This document shows, in pieces, positions 24,854 through 33,594 of a stretch of 64,000 nucleotides of DNA (within the stretch, counting starts at the first letter, position 1; the number at the start of each line of letters is the position of its first letter). The stretch comes from Tolypothrix bouteillei VB521301 (GTDB lineage Bacteria > Cyanobacteriota > Cyanobacteriia > Cyanobacteriales > Nostocaceae). Below the pieces are notes generated by a model that did no database searches, had not been told where the DNA came from, and was given only the letters and a program-made list of their open reading frames with translations. Position numbers and translations under genes: made by a program. The stretch spans positions 1,830,717-1,894,716 of the forward strand of contig NZ_JHEG04000001.1 of NCBI RefSeq assembly GCF_000760695.4, given 5' to 3'.

Positions 24854-26365
24854 TTAGATTTTAGATTCTGGATTTTCAGTCTTATAATTCAAATCCAACT
24901 GTTCGGCTGCTTTATAACTTTTCCCCTGACCGCTTCCATAAACCACCTGCAAATTCTCTCTTCCCCGCTCTCCTGACTCCTTGCTTCTCTGCTTTCTTTC
25001 AACACCGCGCCTCCTAGCCGAAGTCCCTTCCTCAGTTGTATTCTCAGCCACCACCTCATACAACACTGCTTGCTTGTTCCCTTCTTTCCCCCTTCTCAAA
25101 ACCCTTCCCAAACGTTGAATGTACTCCCTTGCCGAACCAGTTCCTGATAAAATAATAGCAACAGAAGCTGAAGGCACATCTACACCCTCATTCAACACGT
25201 GAGAAGCCACCAAAGTCCTATACTCTCCCTCCCGAAATTTCGTTAAAATTTCATGCCGTTCTTTGACAGGAGTTTGATGAGTAATCGCAGGAATTAACAA
25301 TTCTTGAGAAATGCGATAAACCGTCGCATTATCAGCAGTAAAAATTAAAACTCGTTCCGGATAATGCTGTGTTAATAAATCTAACAAAATTCGCAATTTT
25401 CCATCAGTTCCCAAAGCAATTTCCTTAGCTTCACGATGTGCTAGCATTGCCCTACGTCCTGCTTGAGAACGCGCACTCATTTGCACAAATCTTTGCCAAC
25501 CTTGCATGCTACCCAAAGAAATTTTTGATTCTTTCAAAAAATCATTGCGAGTTTGAATCAATTGATTGTATTTTTCCCGTTCTTGTTGTGAAAGTTTGAC
25601 TTTAATTTGGACAATTTCGTGTTCTGCTAGGGCTTTACCCGCGAGTTCCTCAGCCCTTTTACGATAAACCTCCGGTCCTATTAAAATATTTAAATCCGCA
25701 TGCTTCCCATCAGTTCGTTCTGGTGTAGCCGATAATCCCAAACGATAGGGTGCGATCGCATATTCAGCAATTACGCGGTTAAAATCCGTTGGTAGGTGGT
25801 GACATTCATCAAAAATCAGCAAAGCGTACCGATCCCCAAGTGTTTCTGCATGAATGGCTGCACTATCGTAAGTTGACACGAGAATGGGTGTTTTATCCCG
25901 AGAACCACCTCCTAACAGTCCCACTTCAGCGTCAGGAAATGCTGCTTTTAAATGAGCGTACCACTGGTGCATTAAATCCAGGGTTGGGACAACAATCAGA
26001 GTCGTGCGAGGCGTCGATTGCATTGCCATCTGCGCTAAATAAGTCTTTCCGGCTGCTGTTGGTAGTACCACTACCCCCTGTCTTCCCGCCAACTTCCAAG
26101 CGGCTAGCGCCTCGCTTTGGTGGGGATAGGGCTCCATTTCCAAACTTGAAGCCAACTCTATTGGGTAAAACTCTTTAGCCTCGTCAATAAAACTGGTGTT
26201 TTCTGCTTGTAGCGCTTCTACCAAAGGACGGTATTGAATGGCTGGAATCCGAAATTTTTCTACCCTGTCATCCCACGTAGCAAAATCCATCCAGCCTTTA
26301 CCGCGAGGTGGTGGATGCAAAATTAATGTGCCACGATCAAAGGTTAATGTAGGGGTGCGACCCAT
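24854..26365 (-). CDS. XPB-like superfamily 2 DNA helicase
   Basis: The 503-residue SF2 helicase has an N-terminal damage-recognition-like region (1-85), Walker A LPTAAGKT (one Gly replaced by Ala relative to PTGAGKT), DECHH box, SATPERTDG, and helicase motifs V and VI (GVDVPSASVAI, QRLGRVLRRG), and a basic C-terminal tail (ARRRGVERKQRSKESG). With the DUF790 gene 17 bp downstream, this is the bacterial version of the XPB-Bax1 pair. The start is set at ATG 26365 (MGRTPTLTFDRG) rather than the longer frame from 26464, because the extra 33 residues do not fit the family and would run into the divergent gene's leader. Confidence 0.88.
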   Translation of the reverse strand: MGRTPTLTFDRGTLILHPPPRGKGWMDFATWDDRVEKFRIPAIQYRPLVEALQAENTSFIDEAKEFYPIELASSLEMEPYPHQSEALAAWKLAGRQGVVVLPTAAGKTYLAQMAMQSTPRTTLIVVPTLDLMHQWYAHLKAAFPDAEVGLLGGGSRDKTPILVSTYDSAAIHAETLGDRYALLIFDECHHLPTDFNRVIAEYAIAPYRLGLSATPERTDGKHADLNILIGPEVYRKRAEELAGKALAEHEIVQIKVKLSQQEREKYNQLIQTRNDFLKESKISLGSMQGWQRFVQMSARSQAGRRAMLAHREAKEIALGTDGKLRILLDLLTQHYPERVLIFTADNATVYRISQELLIPAITHQTPVKERHEILTKFREGEYRTLVASHVLNEGVDVPSASVAIILSGTGSAREYIQRLGRVLRRGKEGNKQAVLYEVVAENTTEEGTSARRRGVERKQRSKESGERGRENLQVVYGSGQGKSYKAAEQLDLNYKTENPESKI

Positions 26366-26490
26366 ATAAATGCTTTTTCCTACTCTTGAAACTGGGAACT
26401 GAGGACTAGAGATTGGGATTGGAAGACAATCCAGCGATCGGTCTCTTGCACCGAGTTCTTTCATTAAATATTAATAACGTAATTATACGT

Positions 26491-27792
26491 ATGATAAATC
26501 GGAATGGCTCAGATAAAACACAAGTTAATGCATTTATCAACCAGATCAAATCCCACTGGAAAAGACCCCCCAGTCTTTTTGACTCTTACAATGTCCAGCG
26601 TCATCGCTTTACTCTCAAGCGACTGCGACTGCAAGCGCAGCTTATGCTAATTGTTGGTTTAACAGTTATTGCATTTTTCTTGTGGCTTAACGTACAACCT
26701 TCAGGTAAATTTTCTGCGCTTACTCTTGGAGTTTGTATAGAAATAATAATCGGTACTTGTTTGTTTTTCTCCAAAACTCAACTCGGTTACCGTCACCCTC
26801 ACCTTATCTTTTTAAGTTTAAGTTGGTCTGTAACTTGTATCAATCAAATTGGTACCGCTTTACTTTTTCATGTGATTGAGCCAAGAATAGGCATTTGGAA
26901 TTTAATGTTTCTCACTCAAGCAACGATGGTTCCTGTCCTGTGGCATCTCCATATGATTTCTCAAATAGGAACTATCTTTTGTTACCTGACCTTATACGGA
27001 CTGTTTCATCCCACTCTAAAATATCCGTTTCCCTATTATGTCGAACAAGGATTGTATTTATTCTGGACTTGTGTTATTTGTAATTTGTCTGTTTATTTTT
27101 ACGATAAATTACGAAAAGAAGAATTTCACACTCGCAAAGATTTAGAAGTCGCTCAGGAAAAGTCAGATAAATTATTACTCAATATTTTGCCAGAAACCAT
27201 CGCGTCTAAATTGAAGCACCAGCGAACTACAATTGCCGATCATTTTCATGAAGTGACAGTTTTGTTTGCAGATATTGTTGGCTTTACAGAACTTTCAAGT
27301 CATACCTCTCCAACGGAATTGGTCGAGTTACTAAATGAAATTTTTTCCAAATTTGACAAACTAGCAGAACAGCATGGAGTAGAAAAAATTAAAACAATTG
27401 GTGATGCTTACATGGCTGTAGCCGGATTACCCATTCCCCGTAGCGACCACGCACTTACAATGGCTAAGATGGCATTGGATATGCAACGCACCATACAACA
27501 GTTTAACCAAGAGAGAGATTTGTCGTTTCGCATCCGAATTGGTATTAGTACCGGACCTGTGGTAGCAGGTGTGATTGGTTTGAAGAAGTTTACTTACGAT
27601 CTTTGGGGAGATACTGTCAATACAGCGAGTCGAATGGAGTCTCACGGAATAGCTGACTGCATTCAAGTTTGTGAAGCGAGTTATGAGCGCTTAAAAGATA
27701 AGTTTTTGCTGGAAAAACGGGGTTTAATTTCTGTTAAAGGTAAAGGAAAAATGATGACATATTTACTGAAAGCAGAATATATTAAGAATTAA
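26491..27792 (+). CDS. Class III adenylate cyclase with N-terminal membrane domain
   Basis: The 433-residue protein has about six hydrophobic helices (about residues 50-205) and a C-terminal cyclase catalytic domain (about 250-430). Catalytic residues look complete: metal-binding Asp261 (LFADIVGFT) and Asp305 (TIGDAYM), substrate-specifying Lys301 (EKIKTIG) and Asp370 (TYDLWGD), and transition-state Asn377/Arg381 (NTASR). Lys plus Asp indicates ATP rather than GTP, so cAMP is the product. Start is ATG 26491; an in-frame TTG at 26413 is less likely. The gene is divergent from the XPB operon. A cNMP-binding exporter is encoded 8 kb downstream, an inferred but unproven link. Confidence 0.92.
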   Translation: MINRNGSDKTQVNAFINQIKSHWKRPPSLFDSYNVQRHRFTLKRLRLQAQLMLIVGLTVIAFFLWLNVQPSGKFSALTLGVCIEIIIGTCLFFSKTQLGYRHPHLIFLSLSWSVTCINQIGTALLFHVIEPRIGIWNLMFLTQATMVPVLWHLHMISQIGTIFCYLTLYGLFHPTLKYPFPYYVEQGLYLFWTCVICNLSVYFYDKLRKEEFHTRKDLEVAQEKSDKLLLNILPETIASKLKHQRTTIADHFHEVTVLFADIVGFTELSSHTSPTELVELLNEIFSKFDKLAEQHGVEKIKTIGDAYMAVAGLPIPRSDHALTMAKMALDMQRTIQQFNQERDLSFRIRIGISTGPVVAGVIGLKKFTYDLWGDTVNTASRMESHGIADCIQVCEASYERLKDKFLLEKRGLISVKGKGKMMTYLLKAEYIKN

Positions 27793-27925
27793 TATGTTTT
27801 TTAACAAAAAGTAAAAAAAGATAAACGAATTGAAGCAATTGTGACACTAAAATTTATACAAACTTAATGTTATAGGTAGTCGATAAGACAAAACACAGAT
27901 ATGTGAAAAAATGTAAACTTACTTA

Positions 27926-27965
27926 GTTAGGAGTTGCACTTTAGCACTAAAGCGCAACTCCTAAC
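27926..27965. repeat. 40-bp inverted repeat between cyclase and hybrid kinase
   Basis: GTTAGGAGTTGC (27926-27937) pairs perfectly with GCAACTCCTAAC (27954-27965), and inside, CTTTAG (27939-27944) pairs with CTAAAG (27947-27952) around a 2-base loop. It lacks a T-run, so it may be a dispersed palindrome or a weak terminator for the cyclase. Confidence 0.65.
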
Positions 27966-28028
27966 CAGCAATCATTATTTCCATCAATTTACTTAAATAT
28001 GACAAGTTATCACGGTTTTCTGCAATAC

Positions 28029-28045
28029 AAGGAGCACTGACATTG
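28029..28045 (+). promoter_or_regulatory. Ribosome binding site supporting a TTG start
   Basis: AAGGAG (28029-28034) lies eight bases before the TTG at 28043, supporting this rare start codon for the hybrid kinase; no ATG is suitably placed. Confidence 0.7.
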
Positions 28046-30376
28046 AAAGGAAACAACCTTCTTGCACCTTATTTTATTACCGCCTTGGCTGTAGGTAGCG
28101 CTTTAACAATGACATTATTACTACAGTCAATGCTAACACCAACCCTGTTTCAACTTTTTTTTGCAGCTGTTGCCATTAGCTCTAGGTACGGCGGGATGGA
28201 ATCGGGGTTGTTAGCTACTGTTTTGTCAAGCTTAGCTATTGGTTATTTTTTTAGTCAACCTATATATTCATTAGATATTTTGGCTGTTGACAATCTTTTC
28301 CGATTGGGTATATTTATTATTGTTTCAATACTGATTAGCTCGCTCAACTTAGAATTGCGTAATGCAAAACAGCACCTTGAGATAAGTGTTCAGAAGTTAC
28401 GCTCAAGTGAGACAAGGTTTAGACGACTCATTGAATCTAATATTTTTGGAGTTGCTTTTGGTGATTCCAGTGGCGGTATCCACTATGCCAATGATTATTT
28501 TCTAAATATGGTGGGATATACTGCAGAGGATTTACAATTCAAGAAAGTCCGCTGGGACGTTATGACACCCCCAGAATACAGGCAAAGAGATGCAAAACAA
28601 GTAGAAGAATCCAAAAAAAATGGAATTGCTACTCCTTACGAAAAGGAATATCTTCGTAAAGATGGCAGTCGGGTACCAATTCTTATTGGTGGTGTCATAG
28701 TGGAAGAACCAGGCGCAAATGAATTGGAAATGATAGCATTTGCTCTGGATTTAAGCGATCGCAAACGGGTAGAAGAAGCGTTACGACAGCGAGACTCGGA
28801 GATGCGTTTAATTACCAACGCCGTACCTGCGCTCATTTCCTACGTTGATGCTCAACAAAGATATCGTTTCAATAATAAGGGTTATGAAGAATGGCACGGA
28901 ATTTCCGCGTCAGATATTTATGGCAAAACAATTAAGGAAGTTGTGGGTGAGTCAGTTTATGAGTCAATTTGTCCCCATGTAGAAGCTGTTTTGTCAGGAG
29001 AACACGTAACTTACGAAAGTAATTTGAAATATATAGATGGTGTCAGCCGTTATGTCAATATCTCTTATGTTCCCCAATTCAATTCTGATGAAGTCGTAGG
29101 ATTTGTTGCTCTTATTCAAGATATTACAGAGCGCAAGCAAGCAGAAATTGCTTTGAAAGAAAGTGAAGAACGGTTTCGCCAACTTGCAGAAAAAGCCGAA
29201 GCCACTAACCGAATAAAAGACGAGTTTTTAGCCACACTCTCACACGAACTTCGTACCCCTCTCAACGCCATGCTTGGTTGGACGCAGCTCCTAACCACCA
29301 GAAAGTTTGATGAAAATACGACTGCTAGAGCGTTAGAGACATTAGACCGCAATACTAAATTATTATCAACACTTATAGAAGATGTTTTAGACGTATCGAG
29401 AATTATTACAGGGAAACTGCGCTTGGATGTTCGACAAGTAAAACTTGTACCTGTTGTCCTTTCAGCAATTGAGACAATACGTTCCGCTGCTGACGCTAAA
29501 GACATTACTATTGAATCGTTTTTAGATCCCTCTATCGGTATTGTTTTAGGTGATAGCAATCGCTTGCAACAAGTTGTCTGGAATTTACTTTCTAACGCTG
29601 TTAAGTTTACACCTCGTGGTGGTAAGGTTGAGGTGAAATTGTTTTTAGAAGAGAGTCAGTGGGAAAAAACTCAACGCTCGGCACTGATTGAAGTTAAAGA
29701 TACAGGAGAAGGAATTGCTCCCGAATTTCTACCTTACGTCTTTGAACGCTTTCGTCAAGCTGATAGCTCAAGTACGCGAGCGCATGGAGGACTCGGATTG
29801 GGTTTAGCGATCGTTCGCCATCTCATAGAATTGCATGGTGGTATAGTTTGCGTTACCAGCCCCGGAATTGGTCAAGGTGCAACATTTATTGTTAGTTTAC
29901 CTTTAAAAACAGGAGGAAAAGAAGAGAGTGAGAGAGTTACAGAAAAAGAAAAATTGCGATCCTCACTTCCTCCTGTTTACCCATCGCCCCATCCTCTCAA
30001 TGGTTTGCGGATTCTAGTTGTGGATGATGAGCCAGATGCGCGTCAGATAATTACTACAGCATTAGGACAATATAAAGCAACAGTCATGGCAGTTGCTACT
30101 GCAACAGAAGCATTTGAGGCGCTGCAACGATTTCAACCAGATGTACTGGTAAGTGATATTTCTATGCCACAAGAAGACGGTTATTCCTTAATTCGTAAAA
30201 TTAGGGAATTAAGTGAAGAGCAAGGCGGGCGCACTCCTGCTGTGGCGCTTACAGCATATGCTAGAGCAGAAGACTGCGATCGAGCACTGCTTGCAGGTTT
30301 TCAACTTCACGTTCCCAAGCCAGTCAACCCAGATGAATTAGCAGCAGTTATTGCCAATCTTGTTGGGGAAATGTAA
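28043..30376 (+). CDS. Membrane PAS hybrid histidine kinase with C-terminal receiver
   Basis: The 777-residue sensor has a DUF4118-like membrane domain with four hydrophobic helices (8-102), a coiled linker, two PAS domains (about 122-240 and 250-365, each ending DxxDRK / DITERK), a HisKA domain with phospho-accepting His401 (LSHELRTPLN), an HATPase_c domain (N box NLLSNAVKF, G1 DTGEGIAP, G2 GGLGLGLAI), a charged linker and a REC domain (656-775) with Asp705 (VLVSDISMP) and the conserved Lys in VPKPVN. All catalytic residues are present. The layout is that of many cyanobacterial sensors whose signal is unknown. The TTG start has a good ribosome binding site. Confidence 0.93.
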   Translation: MKGNNLLAPYFITALAVGSALTMTLLLQSMLTPTLFQLFFAAVAISSRYGGMESGLLATVLSSLAIGYFFSQPIYSLDILAVDNLFRLGIFIIVSILISSLNLELRNAKQHLEISVQKLRSSETRFRRLIESNIFGVAFGDSSGGIHYANDYFLNMVGYTAEDLQFKKVRWDVMTPPEYRQRDAKQVEESKKNGIATPYEKEYLRKDGSRVPILIGGVIVEEPGANELEMIAFALDLSDRKRVEEALRQRDSEMRLITNAVPALISYVDAQQRYRFNNKGYEEWHGISASDIYGKTIKEVVGESVYESICPHVEAVLSGEHVTYESNLKYIDGVSRYVNISYVPQFNSDEVVGFVALIQDITERKQAEIALKESEERFRQLAEKAEATNRIKDEFLATLSHELRTPLNAMLGWTQLLTTRKFDENTTARALETLDRNTKLLSTLIEDVLDVSRIITGKLRLDVRQVKLVPVVLSAIETIRSAADAKDITIESFLDPSIGIVLGDSNRLQQVVWNLLSNAVKFTPRGGKVEVKLFLEESQWEKTQRSALIEVKDTGEGIAPEFLPYVFERFRQADSSSTRAHGGLGLGLAIVRHLIELHGGIVCVTSPGIGQGATFIVSLPLKTGGKEESERVTEKEKLRSSLPPVYPSPHPLNGLRILVVDDEPDARQIITTALGQYKATVMAVATATEAFEALQRFQPDVLVSDISMPQEDGYSLIRKIRELSEEQGGRTPAVALTAYARAEDCDRALLAGFQLHVPKPVNPDELAAVIANLVGEM

Positions 30377-30463
30377 TTTTCTTTAATTATCTAGAATGGA
30401 ACTAAAAGTGAAGATATTATAGTACCTGCTTCTGACCTACTGAATTTTGAGCAAGAGGAAAAC

Positions 30464-30713
30464 ATGAGTATTGTCATATCAGATGAAACTTTGCATGAAG
30501 CGTGGAATGACAGAAACTGAATTTAAACAGGAAATTGCGCTGTTGCTGTTTGAGTCAGGAAAACTTTCTCTTGGTTATGCTAGCAAATTAGCAGAAATAG
30601 ATAAAATACGGTTTCAACAATTGCTTCAAGAACGCAAAATTCCCTTATACTCTTATGAAATAGAAGATTTTGAACTCGATTTGAAAAATTTACGGGAATT
30701 AGGTAGGTTGTGA
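30464..30713 (+). pseudogene. UPF0175 antitoxin gene with a frameshift
   Basis: UPF0175 proteins are about 80-residue antitoxin-like proteins beginning MSIVISDE. Here AGAGGAA precedes ATG 30464, which encodes MSIVISDETLHEAWNDRN then TGA at 30518-30520. The rest of the family (MTETEFKQEIALLLFESGKLSLGYASKLAEID...LRELGRL) continues in the +1 frame from about 30507 to 30713. A one-base insertion around 30500-30507 explains this. Either the gene is inactivated or it uses slippage. The downstream toxin remnant favours decay. Confidence 0.75.
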
Positions 30714-30737
30714 TTGTTGTCAGTTATTTTCTATAAA
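30710..30737 (+). pseudogene. Remnant start of a DUF3368 (PIN-like) toxin gene
   Basis: GTG overlapping the UPF0175 stop (TTGTGA) begins MIVVS, matching the usual DUF3368 N-terminus MIVVSDTS, but the frame stops after eight codons (YFL, TAA). UPF0175 antitoxins are commonly followed by such a toxin; here only the first few codons appear to survive. Confidence 0.4.
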
Positions 30738-30840
30738 CATCTTTCCGATGCTTACACTGCAAAATTCGTACCACTTGATTTTCATCATCTCAATCTGTTT
30801 TTGTACTGCCTTTGAAATAAGGACTTGGATTTACTTTAGG
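30724..30840 (-). pseudogene. Fragment of a RelE/ParE-like toxin gene
   Basis: On the minus strand one frame reads NPSPYFKGSTKTD, a stop, then DDENQVVRILQCKHRKDVYRK and TAA. The second part matches the C-terminal strand of RelE-family toxins (E-x-VVRILxxxHRKDVYR) and the first part resembles their mid-region, with the intervening 40 or so residues missing. No start is visible. Probably a decayed toxin scrap. Confidence 0.5.
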
Positions 30841-30929
30841 AATAGATGTACGCAGATAAATTTGTAGAAAATTGCTTTTTTGGTAAATATCATAAAAATA
30901 GAACACATCATTGAGGAGAATCAATCGCC

Positions 30930-31511
30930 ATGACCATTATTACTGCAAAATGGACGATTGACGAGTATCATCGGATGATCGAGGCTGGTATCCTAGACGA
31001 TCGCAAGGTTGAGCTACTCAAAGGAGAAATTGTAGAAATATCGCCAGAAGGAGAAACCCATGCTTATTCTAGCCATGAAGCCAGTCAGTATTTAACGAAG
31101 TTGCTAGGTAGCCGTGCTACAGTACGTCAAGCCAAGCCTATTACTTTGCCTAACAATTCTGAACCCGAACCAGATACTGCTATTGTCCAACCTTTAGGGC
31201 GTGAGTATAGAGTTCACCATCCCTATCCAGAGAACATCTTTTGGCTGATTGAGTATTCCGACTCTAGCTTAGATAAATATTTAGATAAGAAAAGCAAGAT
31301 TTATGCTGAAGTCAGTATATTAGAATATTGGGTCGTTAATCTTAAAAAGCTACAACTAGTAGTGTACCGCGATCCTACTGACGGAGAGTACGCTACAAAA
31401 TTTACCCTAACTACAGGAACCATTCAACCTCTCGCCTTTCCTGGCATTTCTGTGTCAGTAGAGGAAATTATCAGTGCTTGGATTATACTTCCACAAACCA
31501 ACTTGCGATAA
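30930..31511 (+). CDS. Uma2 family (DUF820) putative endonuclease
   Basis: The 193-residue protein is a second Uma2 member: RKVELLKGEIVEISPEG, PEPDTAIVQP, WLIEYSDSSLDKYLDKK and LEYWVVN. It belongs to the type with the PEPD and IEYSDS signatures rather than the FRPD/VVEV type at 22459-23076, so the two are not recent duplicates. The expected active-site Asp and Glu are kept. GAGGAG lies about ten bases before the ATG. Its stop codon TAA (31509-31511) is supplied by the 35-bp dispersed repeat, so the last residues may have changed on repeat insertion. Confidence 0.87.
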   Translation: MTIITAKWTIDEYHRMIEAGILDDRKVELLKGEIVEISPEGETHAYSSHEASQYLTKLLGSRATVRQAKPITLPNNSEPEPDTAIVQPLGREYRVHHPYPENIFWLIEYSDSSLDKYLDKKSKIYAEVSILEYWVVNLKKLQLVVYRDPTDGEYATKFTLTTGTIQPLAFPGISVSVEEIISAWIILPQTNLR

Positions 31512-31538
31512 GCCGGGTACGGCTTGCGCCAAGGGCGA
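31503..31538. repeat. Dispersed 35-bp repeat, copy 2
   Basis: Identical to 23206-23240 over 35 bp and overlapping the end of the preceding Uma2 gene, whose stop codon it provides. Continues into GAACCCGAAGGG, also seen near 38133. Confidence 0.8.
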
Positions 31539-31654
31539 ACCCGAAGGGCAATGCGCTTCTAGTTGAGCGAACTTATACCGTAGAGTTGGGTTTGTCGGCG
31601 ATTTATCTAATTGCGGGTAACTTTGTCCAAACTTTTAGAAACGGTTAATACAAG

Positions 31655-32302
31655 ATGACTGAGGAGTATTCCAATCTTATGAGTATTCAAGCAGCATATG
31701 ATAATTGGTCAGACACATACGACACTGACAAAAACTTGACACGCGATTTGGATCGAACAGTTACTAGAGAAACCTTGATTGGTTTGAGTTGCAGATCGGT
31801 TGTTGAGATTGGCTGTGGTACAGGTAAAAATACTCTTTTTCTTTCACAAATTGCTGAAAAAGTTCATGCTATCGATTTTTCAGCATATATGCTTGAAAAA
31901 GCAAAAGAGAAAGTGAATTCAGCTAACGTAATATTTTCCCTAACGGACATTACAAAACAATGGGCTTGTGAGAATGGATCTGCCGATTTGATAACCTGCA
32001 ATCTCGTTCTAGAACATATAAACGATCTCCCTTTTATATTTTCAGAAGCATCCCGCGTATTAGGTAAAGGAGGACACTTCTTTATATCTGAGCTACATCC
32101 CTTCAAACAATATGAAGGAACAAAAGCTAATTTTCAAAGGAATCAAGAGAGAGTTGAAATTCCAGCTTTTGTGCATCACATCTCAGATTATATTAGCACG
32201 GCAAAAAATTATGGTTTCACTCTTGAGAAGTTCCAAGAATGGTGGCACGAGCAAGATTGCAATAAACCTCCAAGAATTGCATCATTCTTGTTCAAAAAGT
32301 GA
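31655..32302 (+). CDS. Class I SAM-dependent methyltransferase
   Basis: The 215-residue cytoplasmic enzyme has methyltransferase motif I VVEIGCGTGKNT, acidic post-I AIDFSAYML, motif II DLITCNLVLEH and post-motif HFFISELHPFKQY. It resembles UbiE/TehB-like small-molecule methyltransferases; the ELHPF element is common in a SAM-methyltransferase subgroup of unknown substrate. Length is full. Neighbours (Uma2 and phosphofructokinase) do not point to a pathway. ATG 31655 is used; Met9 (31679) is a possible alternative start. Confidence 0.88.
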   Translation: MTEEYSNLMSIQAAYDNWSDTYDTDKNLTRDLDRTVTRETLIGLSCRSVVEIGCGTGKNTLFLSQIAEKVHAIDFSAYMLEKAKEKVNSANVIFSLTDITKQWACENGSADLITCNLVLEHINDLPFIFSEASRVLGKGGHFFISELHPFKQYEGTKANFQRNQERVEIPAFVHHISDYISTAKNYGFTLEKFQEWWHEQDCNKPPRIASFLFKK

Positions 32303-32448
32303 AGGCGATGCAAAAAGTATGATAATCAGAGATTAACGAAAGGTGTATCCCACAATCCGATCTATAAAATTAGTCTGGAATTTTTAGCTATTGAGCGCTG
32401 CTAATTGTACTAGTAAATATACTTTAGGTTGGAAATGTAAAAAAACAT

Positions 32449-33528
32449 ATGGGGAATTGCAAGCGTATTGGCATTCTTACAAGTGGAGGAGATTGCTCGG
32501 GGTTGAATGCTGTCATTAGAGCTGTAGTTCATTGTGCGTGTGGCAAAGGTTGGGAAGTCCTGGGAATTCGTCAAGCAACTCTCGGATTGATGGCGCGTCC
32601 CGAGCAATTTACAAAACTGGAAGTTGACTTAGTTGACCCACTGTTAACTTCTGGTGGGACAATGTTAGGAACTACCAACACAGGCGATCCTTTTGCTTTT
32701 CCCATGCCTGATGGCAGTCTATGCGATCGCTCAGAAGAAATTATTGCAGGTTACCATCAACTGGGTTTAGACGCTTTGATTGGAATTGGGGGGGATGGTA
32801 GCTTGGCTATTCTTCGTCGCTTGGCACAACAAGGTGGTATTAATTTAGTGGGTATTCCCAAAACAATTGATAATGATATTGGGATTACCGAACACGCGAT
32901 CGGTTTTGACACGGCTGTGAATATTGCCACAGAAGCGCTCGATAGATTGCACTTCACGGCAGCTTCTCACAGTCGAGTCATGATTTTAGAAGTGATGGGT
33001 CGCGATGCGGGACACATTGCCATTGCTGCGGGGATTGCTGGAGGAGCAGATGTCATATTAATTCCAGAAATCCCCTACACCATTGACCATATCTGCAACA
33101 AAATTAAACAGCGCCAAGAGCAAGGCAAAAACTATTGTTTAATTATTGTTTCCGAAGCAGTTCGTACAGTTGAGGGTGAAACTGTCACGATGACAAATCG
33201 TTTGGGTCAATCCCGATATGGCGGGATCGGTCAGTATTTAGCCGACCGAATTAGCGAGTGCATTCTTGCAGAAACCCGAGTCACAGTTTTAGGACACATC
33301 CAACGGGGAGGAACGGCTTCACCACTCGATCGACTCGTAGCAGCAGCCTTTGGTGTAGAAGCGGTCAATCTCATTGCTGAAGCTAAATATGACTACATGG
33401 TGACATGGCAAAATCGCCAGGTGGTCGCAGTACCAATTGCTGAAGCGATCGCTCAATACAGAGCTGTCAGTCCAGAGGATACCTTAGTGAAAACTGCTCG
33501 CGGTTTGGGTATTTATTTAGGAGATTGA
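32449..33528 (+). CDS. pfkA: 6-phosphofructokinase
   Basis: The 359-residue glycolytic enzyme (fructose-6-phosphate to fructose-1,6-bisphosphate) has the nucleotide motif GILTSGGDCSGLN, GIGGDGS (114-118), the catalytic PKTIDNDI with Asp141, and GxxxRMGRDAG-type MILEVMGRDAGHIA. Gly117 in GGDG is the ATP-type residue, whereas Lys138 in PKTIDND is the residue typical of pyrophosphate-dependent or mixed-type (group III) enzymes, where classical ATP enzymes have Gly. Phosphoryl donor should therefore be tested rather than assumed. A clear terminator (33563-33594) follows. Confidence 0.93.
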   Translation: MGNCKRIGILTSGGDCSGLNAVIRAVVHCACGKGWEVLGIRQATLGLMARPEQFTKLEVDLVDPLLTSGGTMLGTTNTGDPFAFPMPDGSLCDRSEEIIAGYHQLGLDALIGIGGDGSLAILRRLAQQGGINLVGIPKTIDNDIGITEHAIGFDTAVNIATEALDRLHFTAASHSRVMILEVMGRDAGHIAIAAGIAGGADVILIPEIPYTIDHICNKIKQRQEQGKNYCLIIVSEAVRTVEGETVTMTNRLGQSRYGGIGQYLADRISECILAETRVTVLGHIQRGGTASPLDRLVAAAFGVEAVNLIAEAKYDYMVTWQNRQVVAVPIAEAIAQYRAVSPEDTLVKTARGLGIYLGD

Positions 33529-33562
33529 CCGCATCATTCGGAGATTGGTATCCTATCTTAAA

Positions 33563-33594
33563 AAACAAGGGTGAGCCGCATCGCACCCTTGTTT
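33563..33594 (+). terminator. Terminator of the phosphofructokinase gene
   Basis: AAACAAGGGTG pairs with CACCCTTGTTT around a 10-nt loop, 35 bp past the pfkA stop. The stem is perfect; the T-stretch is short. Confidence 0.65.
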
